Positions 1 through 8,204 of a DNA stretch of 64,000 nucleotides are shown piece after piece. Source of the DNA: Klebsiella ornithinolytica NBRC 105727 = ATCC 31898 (GTDB lineage: Bacteria; Pseudomonadota; Gammaproteobacteria; Enterobacterales; Enterobacteriaceae); NCBI RefSeq assembly GCF_001598295.1, contig NZ_BCYR01000001.1, positions 62,001 to 126,000 of the forward strand. The letters run 5' to 3'. Made by a program: the position numbers and the translations under genes. Under the pieces are notes generated by a model. It was not told the origin of the DNA, made no database searches, and saw nothing but the letters and a program-made list of their open reading frames with translations. How positions within the stretch are numbered: the stretch's first letter is position 1; each line of letters opens with the position of its first letter.

Positions 1-663
1 GCCCTCGGGCATACCATTGGATTAGTTATTGCCAATGTTGATCATCAATTACATGAAGTCATGAATATCGACAAGAAATATCGCTCCATCGGTATTCTTG
101 GCGCCCGGACCGGGGCCGGTCCGCATATATTTGCCGCGGATGAGGCCATTAAAGCCACCAACAGTGAAATTCTCTCTATTGAGCTGGCTCGCGATACCGA
201 GGGCGGCGGTGGGCATGGTTGCCTGATCATTTTCGGCGCCTCCGATGTCTCCGATGTTCGTCGCGCGGTTGAAGTCGCGTTGGGCGAAATTCAACGCACC
301 ATGGGCGATGTTTATGGCTCGCCGGCCGGTCATCTGGAATTCCAGTACACCGCCCGCGCCAGCAGCGCGCTCAATAAAGCCTTCGGTGCCCCGCTGGGTA
401 AATCTTTCGGCATGACCTGCGCTTCACCGGCGGCGATTGGCGTGGTAGTCGCCGACGCCGCAGCCAAAGCCGCCGTCATCGAGCCGGTGGGTTACGCCAG
501 CCCGGCGCACGGCACCAGCTTCAGTAACGAAGTGATCTTCACGTTTGCCGGTGATTCCGGCGCGGTACGCCAGGCGGTCATCGCCGCCAGAGACGTCGGG
601 AAACAGCTGCTGGCTACGCTCGATCCGGCGCCGATCAAATCGACCACGACGCCGTACATTTGA
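1..663 (+). CDS. pduB: PduB-like tandem BMC-domain shell protein (5' end outside window)
   Basis: Structural shell protein of a bacterial microcompartment; family members form pseudohexameric trimers with two fused BMC domains. The frame is open to base 1, reading ALGHTIGLVIANVDHQLHEVM before the internal Met at 61, so the true start lies upstream and about 220 residues are visible. The text closely follows PduB of 1,2-propanediol utilisation, including the YRSIGILGARTGAGP and PAHGTSFSNE segments and the C-terminal PYI. It lies 41 bases before the aldehyde dehydrogenase gene and is clearly part of the same operon. Substrate pores in this family are thought to gate larger metabolites or cofactors. 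Identity as a PduB-type shell protein is secure; the symbol is by homology only, because GRM loci use various names. Confidence 0.93.
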   Translation, partial: ALGHTIGLVIANVDHQLHEVMNIDKKYRSIGILGARTGAGPHIFAADEAIKATNSEILSIELARDTEGGGGHGCLIIFGASDVSDVRRAVEVALGEIQRTMGDVYGSPAGHLEFQYTARASSALNKAFGAPLGKSFGMTCASPAAIGVVVADAAAKAAVIEPVGYASPAHGTSFSNEVIFTFAGDSGAVRQAVIAARDVGKQLLATLDPAPIKSTTTPYI

Positions 664-704
664 TGGTGGCACCCACGAGCGAAGCGAAGTAAGGAAGATA
701 CAGC

Positions 705-2219
705 ATGAACGATCTTGATATTACTCAGGCCGTCTCCCGCGTGCTGAGTAAATATACCAAAACGACGGCACCAGCGCCCGAACAGCCTGCGCCGGCAGCC
801 GCCACACCGTTCGATCGCGGCAGCATCGACGCGATTGTGGCCAGCGTACTGGCAAGCCAGGCCGGAGCCGCTCCCGCAGCGCCTGTCGACGGGAGCGCCG
901 GTGACGGTGTTTTTGCCACCATGGATGCCGCGATTACCGCGGCACAGCAGGCGTACATCCAGTATCGCCACTGCTCAATGCAGGATCGCGCCCGCTTTGT
1001 TGACGGCATTCGCCAGTTTTTCCTGCAGGAAGAGATTTTGCACGCGCTCTCGACCATGGCGGTGGAAGAGACCGGAATGGGAAATTATGCCGACAAGATG
1101 GTGAAAAACCGCGTTGCCGCGCAAAAAACCCCAGGAGTTGAAGATCTCATCACCGCCGCAATCAGCGGAGATGGCGGCCTGACGCTGACCGAATACTCCG
1201 CCTATGGCGTCATTGGTTCGATCACCCCGACCACCAATCCGACCGAGACCATTATCAACAATACTCTCGGTATGCTGGCCGCCGGCAACGCCGTGGTCTT
1301 TAGCCCGCATCCGCGTTCGCGCCAGGTGTCGTTGTACTGCGTCACGCTAATCAATCAACAGCTGGCCCGACTTGGCGCCCCCGCCAGTCTGGTGGTCACG
1401 GTCGCCAGCCCGTCGATTGACAACACCAATGCCTTAATCGGCGACGCGCGTATCAATATGCTGGTCGCCACCGGCGGGCCGGCGATAGTGAAAACCGTGA
1501 TGTCGTCCGGTAAGAAAGCGATTGGCGCCGGCGCGGGCAATCCTCCCGTTGTGGTTGATGAAACCGCCAATATCGAGAAAGCCGCCCGCGATATCATCAA
1601 CGGCTGCAGCTTCGATAACAACCTCCCCTGCGTGGCGGAAAAAGAGGTCATTGTCGTCAATGAAGTGGCGGACTATCTCATCCACTGCATGAAAAAAAGC
1701 GGCGCCTGGCTGCTGTGCGACAAACAACATATTCAGCAGTTACAGGCGCTGGTGCTGAATGAAAAAGGAAACGGCCCGAGTACCGCATTGGTGGGGAAAG
1801 ATGCGCGCTACATTCTGCAGCAAATCGGTATCAGCGTGCCGGAGGAGATCAAAGTTATCCTGATTGAAACCGAACGTGACCATCCATTCGTGCTGCACGA
1901 ACTTATGATGCCGGTTTTGCCGGTGGTCAGAGTGGAGAACGTCGATGAAGCGATCGATCTGGCGGTGAAAGTTGAACATGGTCATCGTCACACGGCCATG
2001 ATGCACTCTACCAACGTTGAAAAACTGACCAAAATGGCGCAGCTGATCCAGACCACTATTTTTGTCAAAAATGGCCCGTCATATGCCGGGTTGGGCGTTG
2101 GCGGCGAAGGACATGCGACATTTACCATTGCCGGTCCGACCGGTGAAGGCCTGACCTCAGCACGCTCCTACGCCAGGCACCGTCGCTGCGTGATGGTTGA
2201 AGCGCTCAATATTCGTTGA
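705..2219 (+). CDS. pduP: CoA-acylating aldehyde dehydrogenase, PduP-like, microcompartment-targeted
   Basis: Converts propionaldehyde (or another short aldehyde) plus CoA and NAD+ to acyl-CoA inside the microcompartment. 504 residues. The first 18 residues (MNDLDITQAVSRVLSKYT) form an amphipathic helix of encapsulation-peptide type, followed by an Ala/Pro-rich linker to about residue 60 and then the ALDH fold. The catalytic Cys is near residue 309 in NNLPCVAEKE. The segment around residues 175-190 (GSITPTTNPTETIINN) is typical of the PduP/EutE group. It sits 41 bases after the PduB-like gene and 10 bases before the next shell gene. The radical enzyme downstream would supply the aldehyde. The exact aldehyde is inferred from context. 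Confidence 0.93.
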   Translation: MNDLDITQAVSRVLSKYTKTTAPAPEQPAPAAATPFDRGSIDAIVASVLASQAGAAPAAPVDGSAGDGVFATMDAAITAAQQAYIQYRHCSMQDRARFVDGIRQFFLQEEILHALSTMAVEETGMGNYADKMVKNRVAAQKTPGVEDLITAAISGDGGLTLTEYSAYGVIGSITPTTNPTETIINNTLGMLAAGNAVVFSPHPRSRQVSLYCVTLINQQLARLGAPASLVVTVASPSIDNTNALIGDARINMLVATGGPAIVKTVMSSGKKAIGAGAGNPPVVVDETANIEKAARDIINGCSFDNNLPCVAEKEVIVVNEVADYLIHCMKKSGAWLLCDKQHIQQLQALVLNEKGNGPSTALVGKDARYILQQIGISVPEEIKVILIETERDHPFVLHELMMPVLPVVRVENVDEAIDLAVKVEHGHRHTAMMHSTNVEKLTKMAQLIQTTIFVKNGPSYAGLGVGGEGHATFTIAGPTGEGLTSARSYARHRRCVMVEALNIR

Positions 2220-2229
2220 CTGAAGCAGG

Positions 2230-2544
2230 ATGGCTGACTCGATCATGAAAAAACGCATTATCAACGCGCCGACGCCGGAAACGCTCGCCATGCTGAAAAG
2301 GCGGATGCCTTCGGAATCTCGCAACCGGCTGGAAAGTATCCGCATCGACGCTATCGGGTTGATTATGTTGCCGGTACCGGATCTGTACTTTTACGCCGAT
2401 CTGGCAAGTAAAAGCGCACATGTTGCGGTATCGGAGATCTTTGGCAGCTGTCCGCAGCATATCACGACGCTGGCGCTGTTCGGCGAGATCGCCGCAGTGA
2501 ATGAAGCCATGCGTATTATTGAGGATGATGACAGTACGTTCTGA
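2230..2544 (+). CDS. Small circularly permuted BMC shell protein, PduU/EutS-like
   Basis: 104-residue shell protein. After a 40-residue N-terminal part (KKRIINAPTPETLAML), the segment DAIGLIMLPVPDLYFYADLASKSA followed by a strand and a helix (ALFGEIAAVNEAMRII) matches the permuted BMC domain of PduU and EutS, in which the N-terminal element builds a small beta barrel over the pore. Similarity is diffuse, so the exact subfamily is uncertain. The start could be 2230, which has an AGCAGG directly against it, or Met-6 at 2245, which has better spacing from AGGATGG. It lies 10 bases after the aldehyde dehydrogenase and 10 bases before the DJ-1 gene, so it is in the same operon. Confidence 0.75.
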   Translation: MADSIMKKRIINAPTPETLAMLKRRMPSESRNRLESIRIDAIGLIMLPVPDLYFYADLASKSAHVAVSEIFGSCPQHITTLALFGEIAAVNEAMRIIEDDDSTF

Positions 2545-2554
2545 GAGTTCGCTT

Positions 2555-3130
2555 ATGAAAAGAATTTTGCTTCTGGCAGGCGATTTCTCTGAAGACTATG
2601 AAGTCATGGTGCCATGGCAGGCATTAAGCATGTTAGGTTTCAGAGTGGATGTGGTGTGCCCCGGGAAACGCTGTGGGGAATATATAAAGACCGCGATTCA
2701 TGATTTTGAGGGCGATCAAACCTATAGCGAAAAACCGGGCCATCTGTTCCGCTTAACCGCCTCTTTTGATGAAGTCAGGATACAGGAATATTGTGGAATA
2801 TATCTTGCCGGCGGCCGCGCTCCGGAATATTTACGTCTCAACCGGATGGTATTAAATATCATCCACTGCGCCAATAATATTGCGCTACCGATTGCCGCTA
2901 TATGTCATGGACCACAAATTCTGGTTGCTGCCGGCATATTAAAAGGCAAAACGCTGACGGGATATTTCACCTTAAAGCCTGAAGTTGAAATGGCTGGCGG
3001 CATCTGGGTGAGCGCCGCAGACCACGAAGCGGTACATGACGGCAATCTTGTCACCGCGACGACCTGGATGGCGCACCCGGAAATATTACGTCAATTTATT
3101 AGTTTAATCGGCAGCAACACTATTAGCTAG
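2555..3130 (+). CDS. DJ-1/PfpI family protein in the microcompartment operon
   Basis: 191 residues with the flavodoxin-like DJ-1/PfpI fold. Residues 1-12 form the first strand (MKRILLLAGDFS), the acidic residue is in DFSEDYE, and the nucleophile elbow is AICHGPQ with Cys near residue 110. Family members act as proteases, chaperones, glyoxalases or aldehyde-adduct repair enzymes; which applies here cannot be read from sequence. The open frame extends to 2501, but the ATG at 2555 begins the conserved first strand and avoids overlap with the shell gene. Its place between shell and radical enzyme genes suggests a role in handling reactive aldehyde or glycated products. That role is inference. Confidence 0.85.
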   Translation: MKRILLLAGDFSEDYEVMVPWQALSMLGFRVDVVCPGKRCGEYIKTAIHDFEGDQTYSEKPGHLFRLTASFDEVRIQEYCGIYLAGGRAPEYLRLNRMVLNIIHCANNIALPIAAICHGPQILVAAGILKGKTLTGYFTLKPEVEMAGGIWVSAADHEAVHDGNLVTATTWMAHPEILRQFISLIGSNTIS

Positions 3131-3208
3131 CGTACCCGGCCCTACCGTCAGGTAAAAAAACTCAGGTGTGGAAAAACCCCACGCTTATATCATTTCGGGA
3201 GTTATTGT

Positions 3209-5752
3209 ATGTTAGAGAAAGGCTTTACTCATCCGACCGATCGTGTAGTAAGACTCAAAAATATGATTCTGCATGCTAAACCGTATGTAGAATCTGAACG
3301 TGCGGTGCTGGCAACCGAGGCATATAAAGAAAATGAGCAGCTTCCCGCTATTATGCGGCGGGCAAAAGTCGTTGAGAAAATATTTAACGAACTGCCGGTC
3401 ACTATTCGCCCTGACGAGTTAATCGTCGGCGCCGTCACGATTAATCCACGTTCGACAGAAATTTGTCCTGAATTCTCTTATGACTGGGTCGAAAAAGAGT
3501 TCGACACCATGGCGCACCGCGTTGCCGACCCGTTCATCATTGAGAAAAAAACCGCCGATGAGCTCCACCAGGCCTTTAAATACTGGCCGGGTAAAACCAC
3601 CAGTTCGCTCGCCGCCTCCTATATGTCCGAAGGGACAAAAGAGAGCATGGGCAACGGCGTTTTCACCGTCGGCAACTACTTCTTCGGCGGTGTCGGACAC
3701 GTCAGCGTCGACTATGGCAAGGTACTGAAAATCGGCTTCCGCGGGATCATCGATGAAGTCACCCGCGCGCTGGAGAAACTCGATCGCAGCACCCCCGATT
3801 ACATCAAAAAAGAGCAGTTCTACAACGCCGTTATTCTGAGCTATCAGGCGGCAATCAATTTCGCCCATCGCTACGCGCAGGAAGCCTCGCGCCTTGCCCG
3901 TGAAGAACGCGACCCAACCCGTCAGCGCGAGCTGGAACAGATTGCCAGCAACTGTACCCGCGTGCCGGAATATGGCGCGACAACCTTCTGGGAAGCCTGC
4001 CAGACCTTCTGGTTTATTCAGAGCATGCTGCAGATTGAATCCAGCGGCCACTCAATTTCTCCCGGCCGTTTCGATCAGTACATGTATCCGTATCTGGCGG
4101 CAGATACCGCCATCAGCAGCGAATTTGCCCAGGAGCTGGTGGACTGCTGCTGGATCAAGCTAAACGATATCAACAAAACCCGCGATGAGGTTTCTGCCCA
4201 GGCCTTCGCCGGCTACGCCGTGTTCCAGAACCTGTGCGTCGGCGGTCAGACGGAAGACGGCCGTGATGCCACCAACCCGTTAACCTACATGTGCATGGAA
4301 GCCACGGCCCACGTGCGTTTGCCGCAGCCCTCTTTCTCGATTCGCGTCTGGCAAGGCACGCCGGATGAGTTTCTCTATCGCGCCTGCGAGCTGGTCCGTC
4401 TGGGACTTGGCGTACCGGCCATGTACAACGATGAAGTGATTATCCCGGCGCTGCAAAACCGCGGCGTCTCGCTGCATGATGCCCGCGACTATTGCATCAT
4501 TGGCTGCGTGGAGCCGCAGGCGCCGCATCGCACCGAAGGCTGGCACGACGCGGCGTTCTTCAACGTCGCGAAGGTCCTGGAGATTACCCTTAACAACGGC
4601 CGCTCAGGAAACAAACAGCTTGGCCCGATGACCGGTGAGATGACCCAGTACACCGGCATGGATGACTTCTATGCGGCCTTCAAAAAACAGATGGCGCACT
4701 TTGTGCACCAGCTGGTCGAAGCGTGCAACAGCGTCGACATCGCCCACGGCGAACGCTGCCCTCTGCCGTTCCTGTCCGCTCTGGTCGATGACTGCATTGG
4801 CCGTGGTAAATCCCTGCAGGAAGGCGGCGCGATTTACAACTTTACCGGCCCGCAGGCGTTCGGCATTGCCGATACCGGCGACTCCGTCTACGCCATCCAA
4901 AAACAGGTGTTTGAGGATCGCCGCCTGACGCTCCAGGAACTGAAGGGCGCGCTGGATGCCAACTTCGGCTACCCGGTCGGCGGCACCGCGCATAGCGCGG
5001 CGGCAAAATCCTCTCTCGGCGAGCAGGATATTTACGAAGTGGTCAAACGCATTATCGACCGGCACGGCTCGCTGAACCCGGCAGAGATAAAAAACGAAGT
5101 CTATCGTCAGCTCGCCAGCGCCAGTCCGGCCCCATCGGCAGGCAATCCGCGTTATGAAGAGATTCGCCATATTCTGGAAAATACGCCGTGTTTCGGTAAC
5201 GACATCGACGACGTGGATCTTGTCGCCCGTCAATGCGCGCTGATCTACTGTCAGGAAGTGGAGAAGTACACCAACCCACGCGGCGGACGTTTCCAGGCCG
5301 GTATCTATCCGGTGTCGGCGAACGTGCTGTTTGGTAAAGATGTGAGCGCCCTGCCGGACGGTCGCCTGGCGAAAGAGCCGCTTGCCGACGGCGTATCGCC
5401 GCGCCAGGGGAAAGATACCCTCGGCCCGACCGCCGCAGCCAACTCGGTAGCCAAACTGGATCACTTTATCGCCTCGAACGGAACGCTCTACAACCAGAAA
5501 TTCCTGCCCTCCTCGCTGGCGGGGGAAAAGGGTCTGCGAAACTTTGGCGGTCTGGTGCGTAACTACTTCGATAAGAAAGGGATGCACGTACAGTTTAACG
5601 TTATCGATCGCAACACGTTGCTGGAGGCGCAGAAAAATCCGCAGCAGCACCAGGACCTGGTGGTTCGCGTTGCGGGCTATAGCGCGCAGTTCGTGGTACT
5701 GGCGAAAGAAGTCCAGGATGACATCATCAGCCGCACCGAACAGCAATTCTGA
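3209..5752 (+). CDS. B12-independent diol/glycerol dehydratase-type glycyl radical enzyme with internal insert
   Basis: 847-residue glycyl radical enzyme that would dehydrate 1,2-propanediol or glycerol to an aldehyde without B12. His164, His281, Ser282, Cys433, Glu435 (in GCVEPQ) and Asp447 fall at the residue numbers known for the catalytic residues of C. butyricum glycerol dehydratase. The radical Gly is Gly823 in RVAGYSAQF, 60 later than in that enzyme (763). The difference is an insert at about residues 588-647. It contains a helix around 605-619 (EQDIYEVVKRIIDRH) that resembles BMC encapsulation peptides. A GGGAG-like site (gggag) precedes the ATG. Choline lyase CutC also has GCVEP, but the His281/Ser282/Asp447 set and the adjacent propanediol-type channel favour a diol dehydratase. 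Substrate choice between propanediol and glycerol is open. Confidence 0.9.
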   Translation: MLEKGFTHPTDRVVRLKNMILHAKPYVESERAVLATEAYKENEQLPAIMRRAKVVEKIFNELPVTIRPDELIVGAVTINPRSTEICPEFSYDWVEKEFDTMAHRVADPFIIEKKTADELHQAFKYWPGKTTSSLAASYMSEGTKESMGNGVFTVGNYFFGGVGHVSVDYGKVLKIGFRGIIDEVTRALEKLDRSTPDYIKKEQFYNAVILSYQAAINFAHRYAQEASRLAREERDPTRQRELEQIASNCTRVPEYGATTFWEACQTFWFIQSMLQIESSGHSISPGRFDQYMYPYLAADTAISSEFAQELVDCCWIKLNDINKTRDEVSAQAFAGYAVFQNLCVGGQTEDGRDATNPLTYMCMEATAHVRLPQPSFSIRVWQGTPDEFLYRACELVRLGLGVPAMYNDEVIIPALQNRGVSLHDARDYCIIGCVEPQAPHRTEGWHDAAFFNVAKVLEITLNNGRSGNKQLGPMTGEMTQYTGMDDFYAAFKKQMAHFVHQLVEACNSVDIAHGERCPLPFLSALVDDCIGRGKSLQEGGAIYNFTGPQAFGIADTGDSVYAIQKQVFEDRRLTLQELKGALDANFGYPVGGTAHSAAAKSSLGEQDIYEVVKRIIDRHGSLNPAEIKNEVYRQLASASPAPSAGNPRYEEIRHILENTPCFGNDIDDVDLVARQCALIYCQEVEKYTNPRGGRFQAGIYPVSANVLFGKDVSALPDGRLAKEPLADGVSPRQGKDTLGPTAAANSVAKLDHFIASNGTLYNQKFLPSSLAGEKGLRNFGGLVRNYFDKKGMHVQFNVIDRNTLLEAQKNPQQHQDLVVRVAGYSAQFVVLAKEVQDDIISRTEQQF

Positions 5753-5769
5753 TTTTGCCTGACCTGCCA

Positions 5770-5797
5770 GGGCCATACGGCAACGTATGGCCCTTTA
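5770..5797 (+). terminator. Strong hairpin between the radical enzyme and activase genes
   Basis: Perfect 10-bp stem GGGCCATACG / CGTATGGCCC with a GCAA tetraloop, followed by only TTTA. The GNRA-type loop and short U tract suggest a partial terminator or an mRNA 3'-end stabiliser rather than a full stop. It would let the abundant structural enzyme be expressed above its catalytic activase, which lies 65 bases downstream. Confidence 0.7.
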
Positions 5798-5861
5798 TCA
5801 GACCCGATTTTAGCGGCTGACTTGCTGTTGCCTGGTGGTCGCTTTGTTGACGAGTGATGTT

Positions 5862-6779
5862 ATGAACAGAGTCGAATACGATACCGAAGGCGTGTTATTC
5901 AATATTCAACGCTACTCCCTGCATGATGGCCCCGGCATCCGCACGATCCCCTTTTTTAAAGGCTGTCCGCTGGCCTGTAAGTGGTGCAGCAACCCGGAAT
6001 CACAGCGCCCGCAGCCCGAGTTAATCTATAAAAAAAGCGACTGTATCCGCTGCGGAAAATGCGTGGAGGTCTGTCCGCAGCGGGCGCTTTCTCCGGGCAA
6101 TCCGTTCTTTATCGACCGCGAACGCTGTATTCAGTGCGGCCAATGCACCGCGGTTTGCCCGACTCAGGCGCTGGAAATGAAAGGCAAACGTATGACCGTC
6201 AGCGAGGTGATCCGTGAGCTGCAGAAAGAAGAGAACTTATTTCGACGCTCCGGCGGCGGAATTACCCTCTCAGGCGGTGAACCGCTGGCGCAGCCGGTGT
6301 TTGCTCGCGAGCTCCTGAAAGCCTGTAAGGCCAAAGGCTGGCACACGGCGATGGAAACGACGGGAATGACCAGCAAAGCGGTGATTGAGGACGTCTTTCC
6401 GTGGGTCGATCTGGCATTAACGGATATTAAGGCCGTGAACCCGACTATTCATCAACTTAATACGGGTGTTGATAACCGTACGATTCTGGAAAACCTGATT
6501 CGGATCTCCTTTATCACTCACGTTATTGTGCGCATTCCGGTGATTCCCGGCGTTAACGACAGCCCGGAGGAGATTCGCAGCATTGCTGAATTTGCCCGCC
6601 TGATGTCTGGAGTGGACACGATTCATCTACTGCCTTATCACACCTTTGGCGAAAATAAATATACCCTGCTGGGCCGTATTTATCCCATGGGCGATGCCGG
6701 TTCGCACTCCGAAGACAAAATGGCCAGCCTGAAAAAAATCGTTGAATCGATGGGATTTCATTGCCATATCGGCGGCTAA
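5862..6779 (+). CDS. Glycyl radical enzyme activase (radical SAM, two extra 4Fe-4S clusters)
   Basis: 305-residue activating enzyme that uses S-adenosylmethionine to put the radical on Gly823 of the neighbouring enzyme. It shows the radical SAM motif CPLACKWC near residue 29-36, a ferredoxin-like insert with CIRCGKCVEVCP and CIQCGQCTAVCP, and the SGGEP SAM-binding segment. The frame extends upstream to a GTG at 5835, but the ATG at 5862 begins the conserved MNRVEYDTEG start. The nearby SAM synthetase gene would supply its substrate. The activase of a GRM diol dehydratase is the clear reading. Confidence 0.93.
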   Translation: MNRVEYDTEGVLFNIQRYSLHDGPGIRTIPFFKGCPLACKWCSNPESQRPQPELIYKKSDCIRCGKCVEVCPQRALSPGNPFFIDRERCIQCGQCTAVCPTQALEMKGKRMTVSEVIRELQKEENLFRRSGGGITLSGGEPLAQPVFARELLKACKAKGWHTAMETTGMTSKAVIEDVFPWVDLALTDIKAVNPTIHQLNTGVDNRTILENLIRISFITHVIVRIPVIPGVNDSPEEIRSIAEFARLMSGVDTIHLLPYHTFGENKYTLLGRIYPMGDAGSHSEDKMASLKKIVESMGFHCHIGG

Positions 6780-6875
6780 TCCTGACAACACAAAAAAAAG
6801 ATTTCGCGCTCTTATCCCTTGTACCCCAATCGTTAAGAGATGGCATAGCGCATCGCTTAATACAGGAAAAAAACT

Positions 6876-7703
6876 ATGAGTGACTCTCGTGAATCAGTAA
6901 CCGGACAGTGTATTGCAGAATTTCTTGGTACCGGATTGTTTATGTTTTTCGGCACCAGCGTGCTGTGTGCGGCAAAACTGGCCGGCGCCAGCTTCGGTCT
7001 TTGGGAAATCTGCATTGTGTGGGGGCTGGGTATTGCGCTGGCGGTCTACCTGACGGCAGGGATCTCCGGCGCTCATCTTAACCCGGCGGTCACCATCGCC
7101 TTATGGATGTTCGCCCGCTTTGAGGCGAAGAAAGTGGCGCCTTATATCCTGGCGCAAATGGCCGGCGCATTTTGCGGTGCCGCTCTGACCTATCTGCTGT
7201 ACCACAATCTGTTCGCCGACTATGAACAGGCCCACCAGATGGTGCGCGGCAGCCAGGACAGCCTGTATCTGGCCAGCATCTTTTCGACCTATCCGGCGGC
7301 AAGCATCAGCGTCTGGCTCGCGGCGCTGGTGGAAATTGTCATTACTTCGATGCTGATTGGCTTGATTATGGCGCTGACCGACGATGGCAACGGGGTGCCA
7401 AAAGGGCCGCTCGCGCCGCTGCTGATCGGCCTGCTGGTGGCCGTCATCGGTGCGGCGACCGCCCCGCTAACTGGATTTGCCATGAACCCGGCTCGCGATT
7501 TTGGTCCAAAACTGTTTACGTTTCTGAACGGCTGGGGCTCCGTCGCCATGACCGGTGGCAGAGAGATTCCCTACTTCCTCGTACCTTTGATTGCGCCGGT
7601 CATCGGTGGAATCCTGGGCGCGGCGATCTACCGCTACGGTATCGGGCGCCATCTCCCCGCCGCCAAAGCCGCCGCGGAGACGGTGAGTCATCCGCTGTCC
7701 TGA
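6876..7703 (+). CDS. pduF: Aquaglyceroporin / propanediol diffusion facilitator, PduF/GlpF-like
   Basis: 275-residue MIP-family channel in the inner membrane that would admit 1,2-propanediol or glycerol. It has six predicted membrane segments and the two half-helix motifs, HLNPAV (Asn69) and MNPARD (Asn204). The Asp after NPAR is typical of glycerol-conducting members. It starts 96 bases after the activase gene with AGGA upstream and ends the plus-strand run of the BMC locus. A small-diol channel here is a main argument for diol rather than choline as the locus substrate. It could still be a general glycerol facilitator paralogue. Confidence 0.92.
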   Translation: MSDSRESVTGQCIAEFLGTGLFMFFGTSVLCAAKLAGASFGLWEICIVWGLGIALAVYLTAGISGAHLNPAVTIALWMFARFEAKKVAPYILAQMAGAFCGAALTYLLYHNLFADYEQAHQMVRGSQDSLYLASIFSTYPAASISVWLAALVEIVITSMLIGLIMALTDDGNGVPKGPLAPLLIGLLVAVIGAATAPLTGFAMNPARDFGPKLFTFLNGWGSVAMTGGREIPYFLVPLIAPVIGGILGAAIYRYGIGRHLPAAKAAAETVSHPLS

Positions 7704-7816
7704 TTGACCCGACGCGCCCGCACTCCGCCAGCGCAACACATTGTGGCGGAGTGCTCCACAAACGCCCCTTTTCTGCTCGTGTCACCTGCTCCTCCTCGCC
7801 CCAGGCACCTCATCCG

Positions 7817-7853
7817 ATTCTTAGCCGCGCATCCTATTCTTAGCCGCGCATCC
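7817..7853. repeat. Two-copy tandem repeat, 19-bp period
   Basis: ATTCTTAGCCGCGCATCC occurs at 7817-7834 and again at 7836-7853, separated by one T. The copies are identical over 18 bases, so this is a recent local duplication or slippage product. No function can be assigned. Confidence 0.85.
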
Positions 7854-7945
7854 GGGCAGAGCCCGGTTGCTCATCTCTCGCTCGCGTCATCTCCTGGCGC
7901 GCAGCAACAAAAAAGCCACCTGCAGGTTAATGCCGATCGTTTAAG

Positions 7946-7957
7946 GGTCAGCTGACC
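7946..7957. promoter_or_regulatory. Perfect 12-bp palindrome
   Basis: GGTCAGCTGACC is fully self-complementary and has no loop, so it suits dimeric protein binding better than a hairpin. It lies 240 bases after the channel gene and just before a terminator-like hairpin. No regulator is identified; it could be chance. Confidence 0.3.
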
Positions 7958-7979
7958 GATCCGGCAGAGGGGTAAGTAT

Positions 7980-8009
7980 CCGCCATTTCAAAGAGATGGC
8001 CGGTTTTTT
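7980..8009 (+). terminator. Rho-independent terminator after the plus-strand BMC operon
   Basis: CCGCCAT pairs with ATGGCCGG (one bulged base) around a 9-base loop and is followed by six T residues. It lies downstream of the aquaglyceroporin gene and would end the plus-strand transcript. Confidence 0.7.
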
Positions 8010-8136
8010 ATGCGGCGCTGTCAGGTTTTCAACACGTCTGCAGGCGAGGCAGCCCTCAAGGTCGCGGTTAAGCCAGAGGTTTCGTATTTTCGCGCCAGCC
8101 ACCGTTTACCGGTATCGTCCAGGCCTGCGATAAAGC

Positions 8137-8171
8137 AAAAAAATGCGGGTCACCTTGACGTGACCCGCATT
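8137..8171 (-). terminator. Rho-independent terminator after the minus-strand BMC genes
   Basis: Perfect 12-bp inverted repeat AATGCGGGTCAC / GTGACCCGCATT with a 6-base loop, flanked by seven A residues that read as a T tract on the minus strand. It sits 34 bases past the stop of the tailed shell gene. Confidence 0.92.
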
Positions 8172-8204
8172 AACCCGCAGGTGGCTTAACTGAAATGACA
8201 GCGG

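Larger units (their letters stand above)
7704..8204. other. Intergenic region between convergent parts of the BMC locus
   Basis: About 500 bases without a convincing gene. It holds a 19-bp tandem duplication (7817-7853), a 12-bp palindrome (7946-7957), a plus-strand terminator (7980-8009) and a minus-strand terminator (8137-8171), each listed separately. An 83-codon open frame at 7704-7955 lacks a ribosome site and recognisable domains and is not called. Confidence 0.7.

Noticed and set aside
3209-5752. Choline trimethylamine-lyase (CutC) for the radical enzyme
   Set aside because: CutC shares GCVEP, but this protein is much shorter than the Klebsiella-type CutC, has the diol dehydratase residue set at matching numbers, and is encoded with a diol channel.
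4604-5776. 390-codon open frame on the minus strand
   Set aside because: It lies entirely antisense to the conserved radical enzyme gene and has no recognisable domain.
7704-7955. 83-codon frame after the aquaglyceroporin gene
   Set aside because: It starts at the stop of the channel gene, lacks a ribosome site, spans a tandem repeat and shows no domain.
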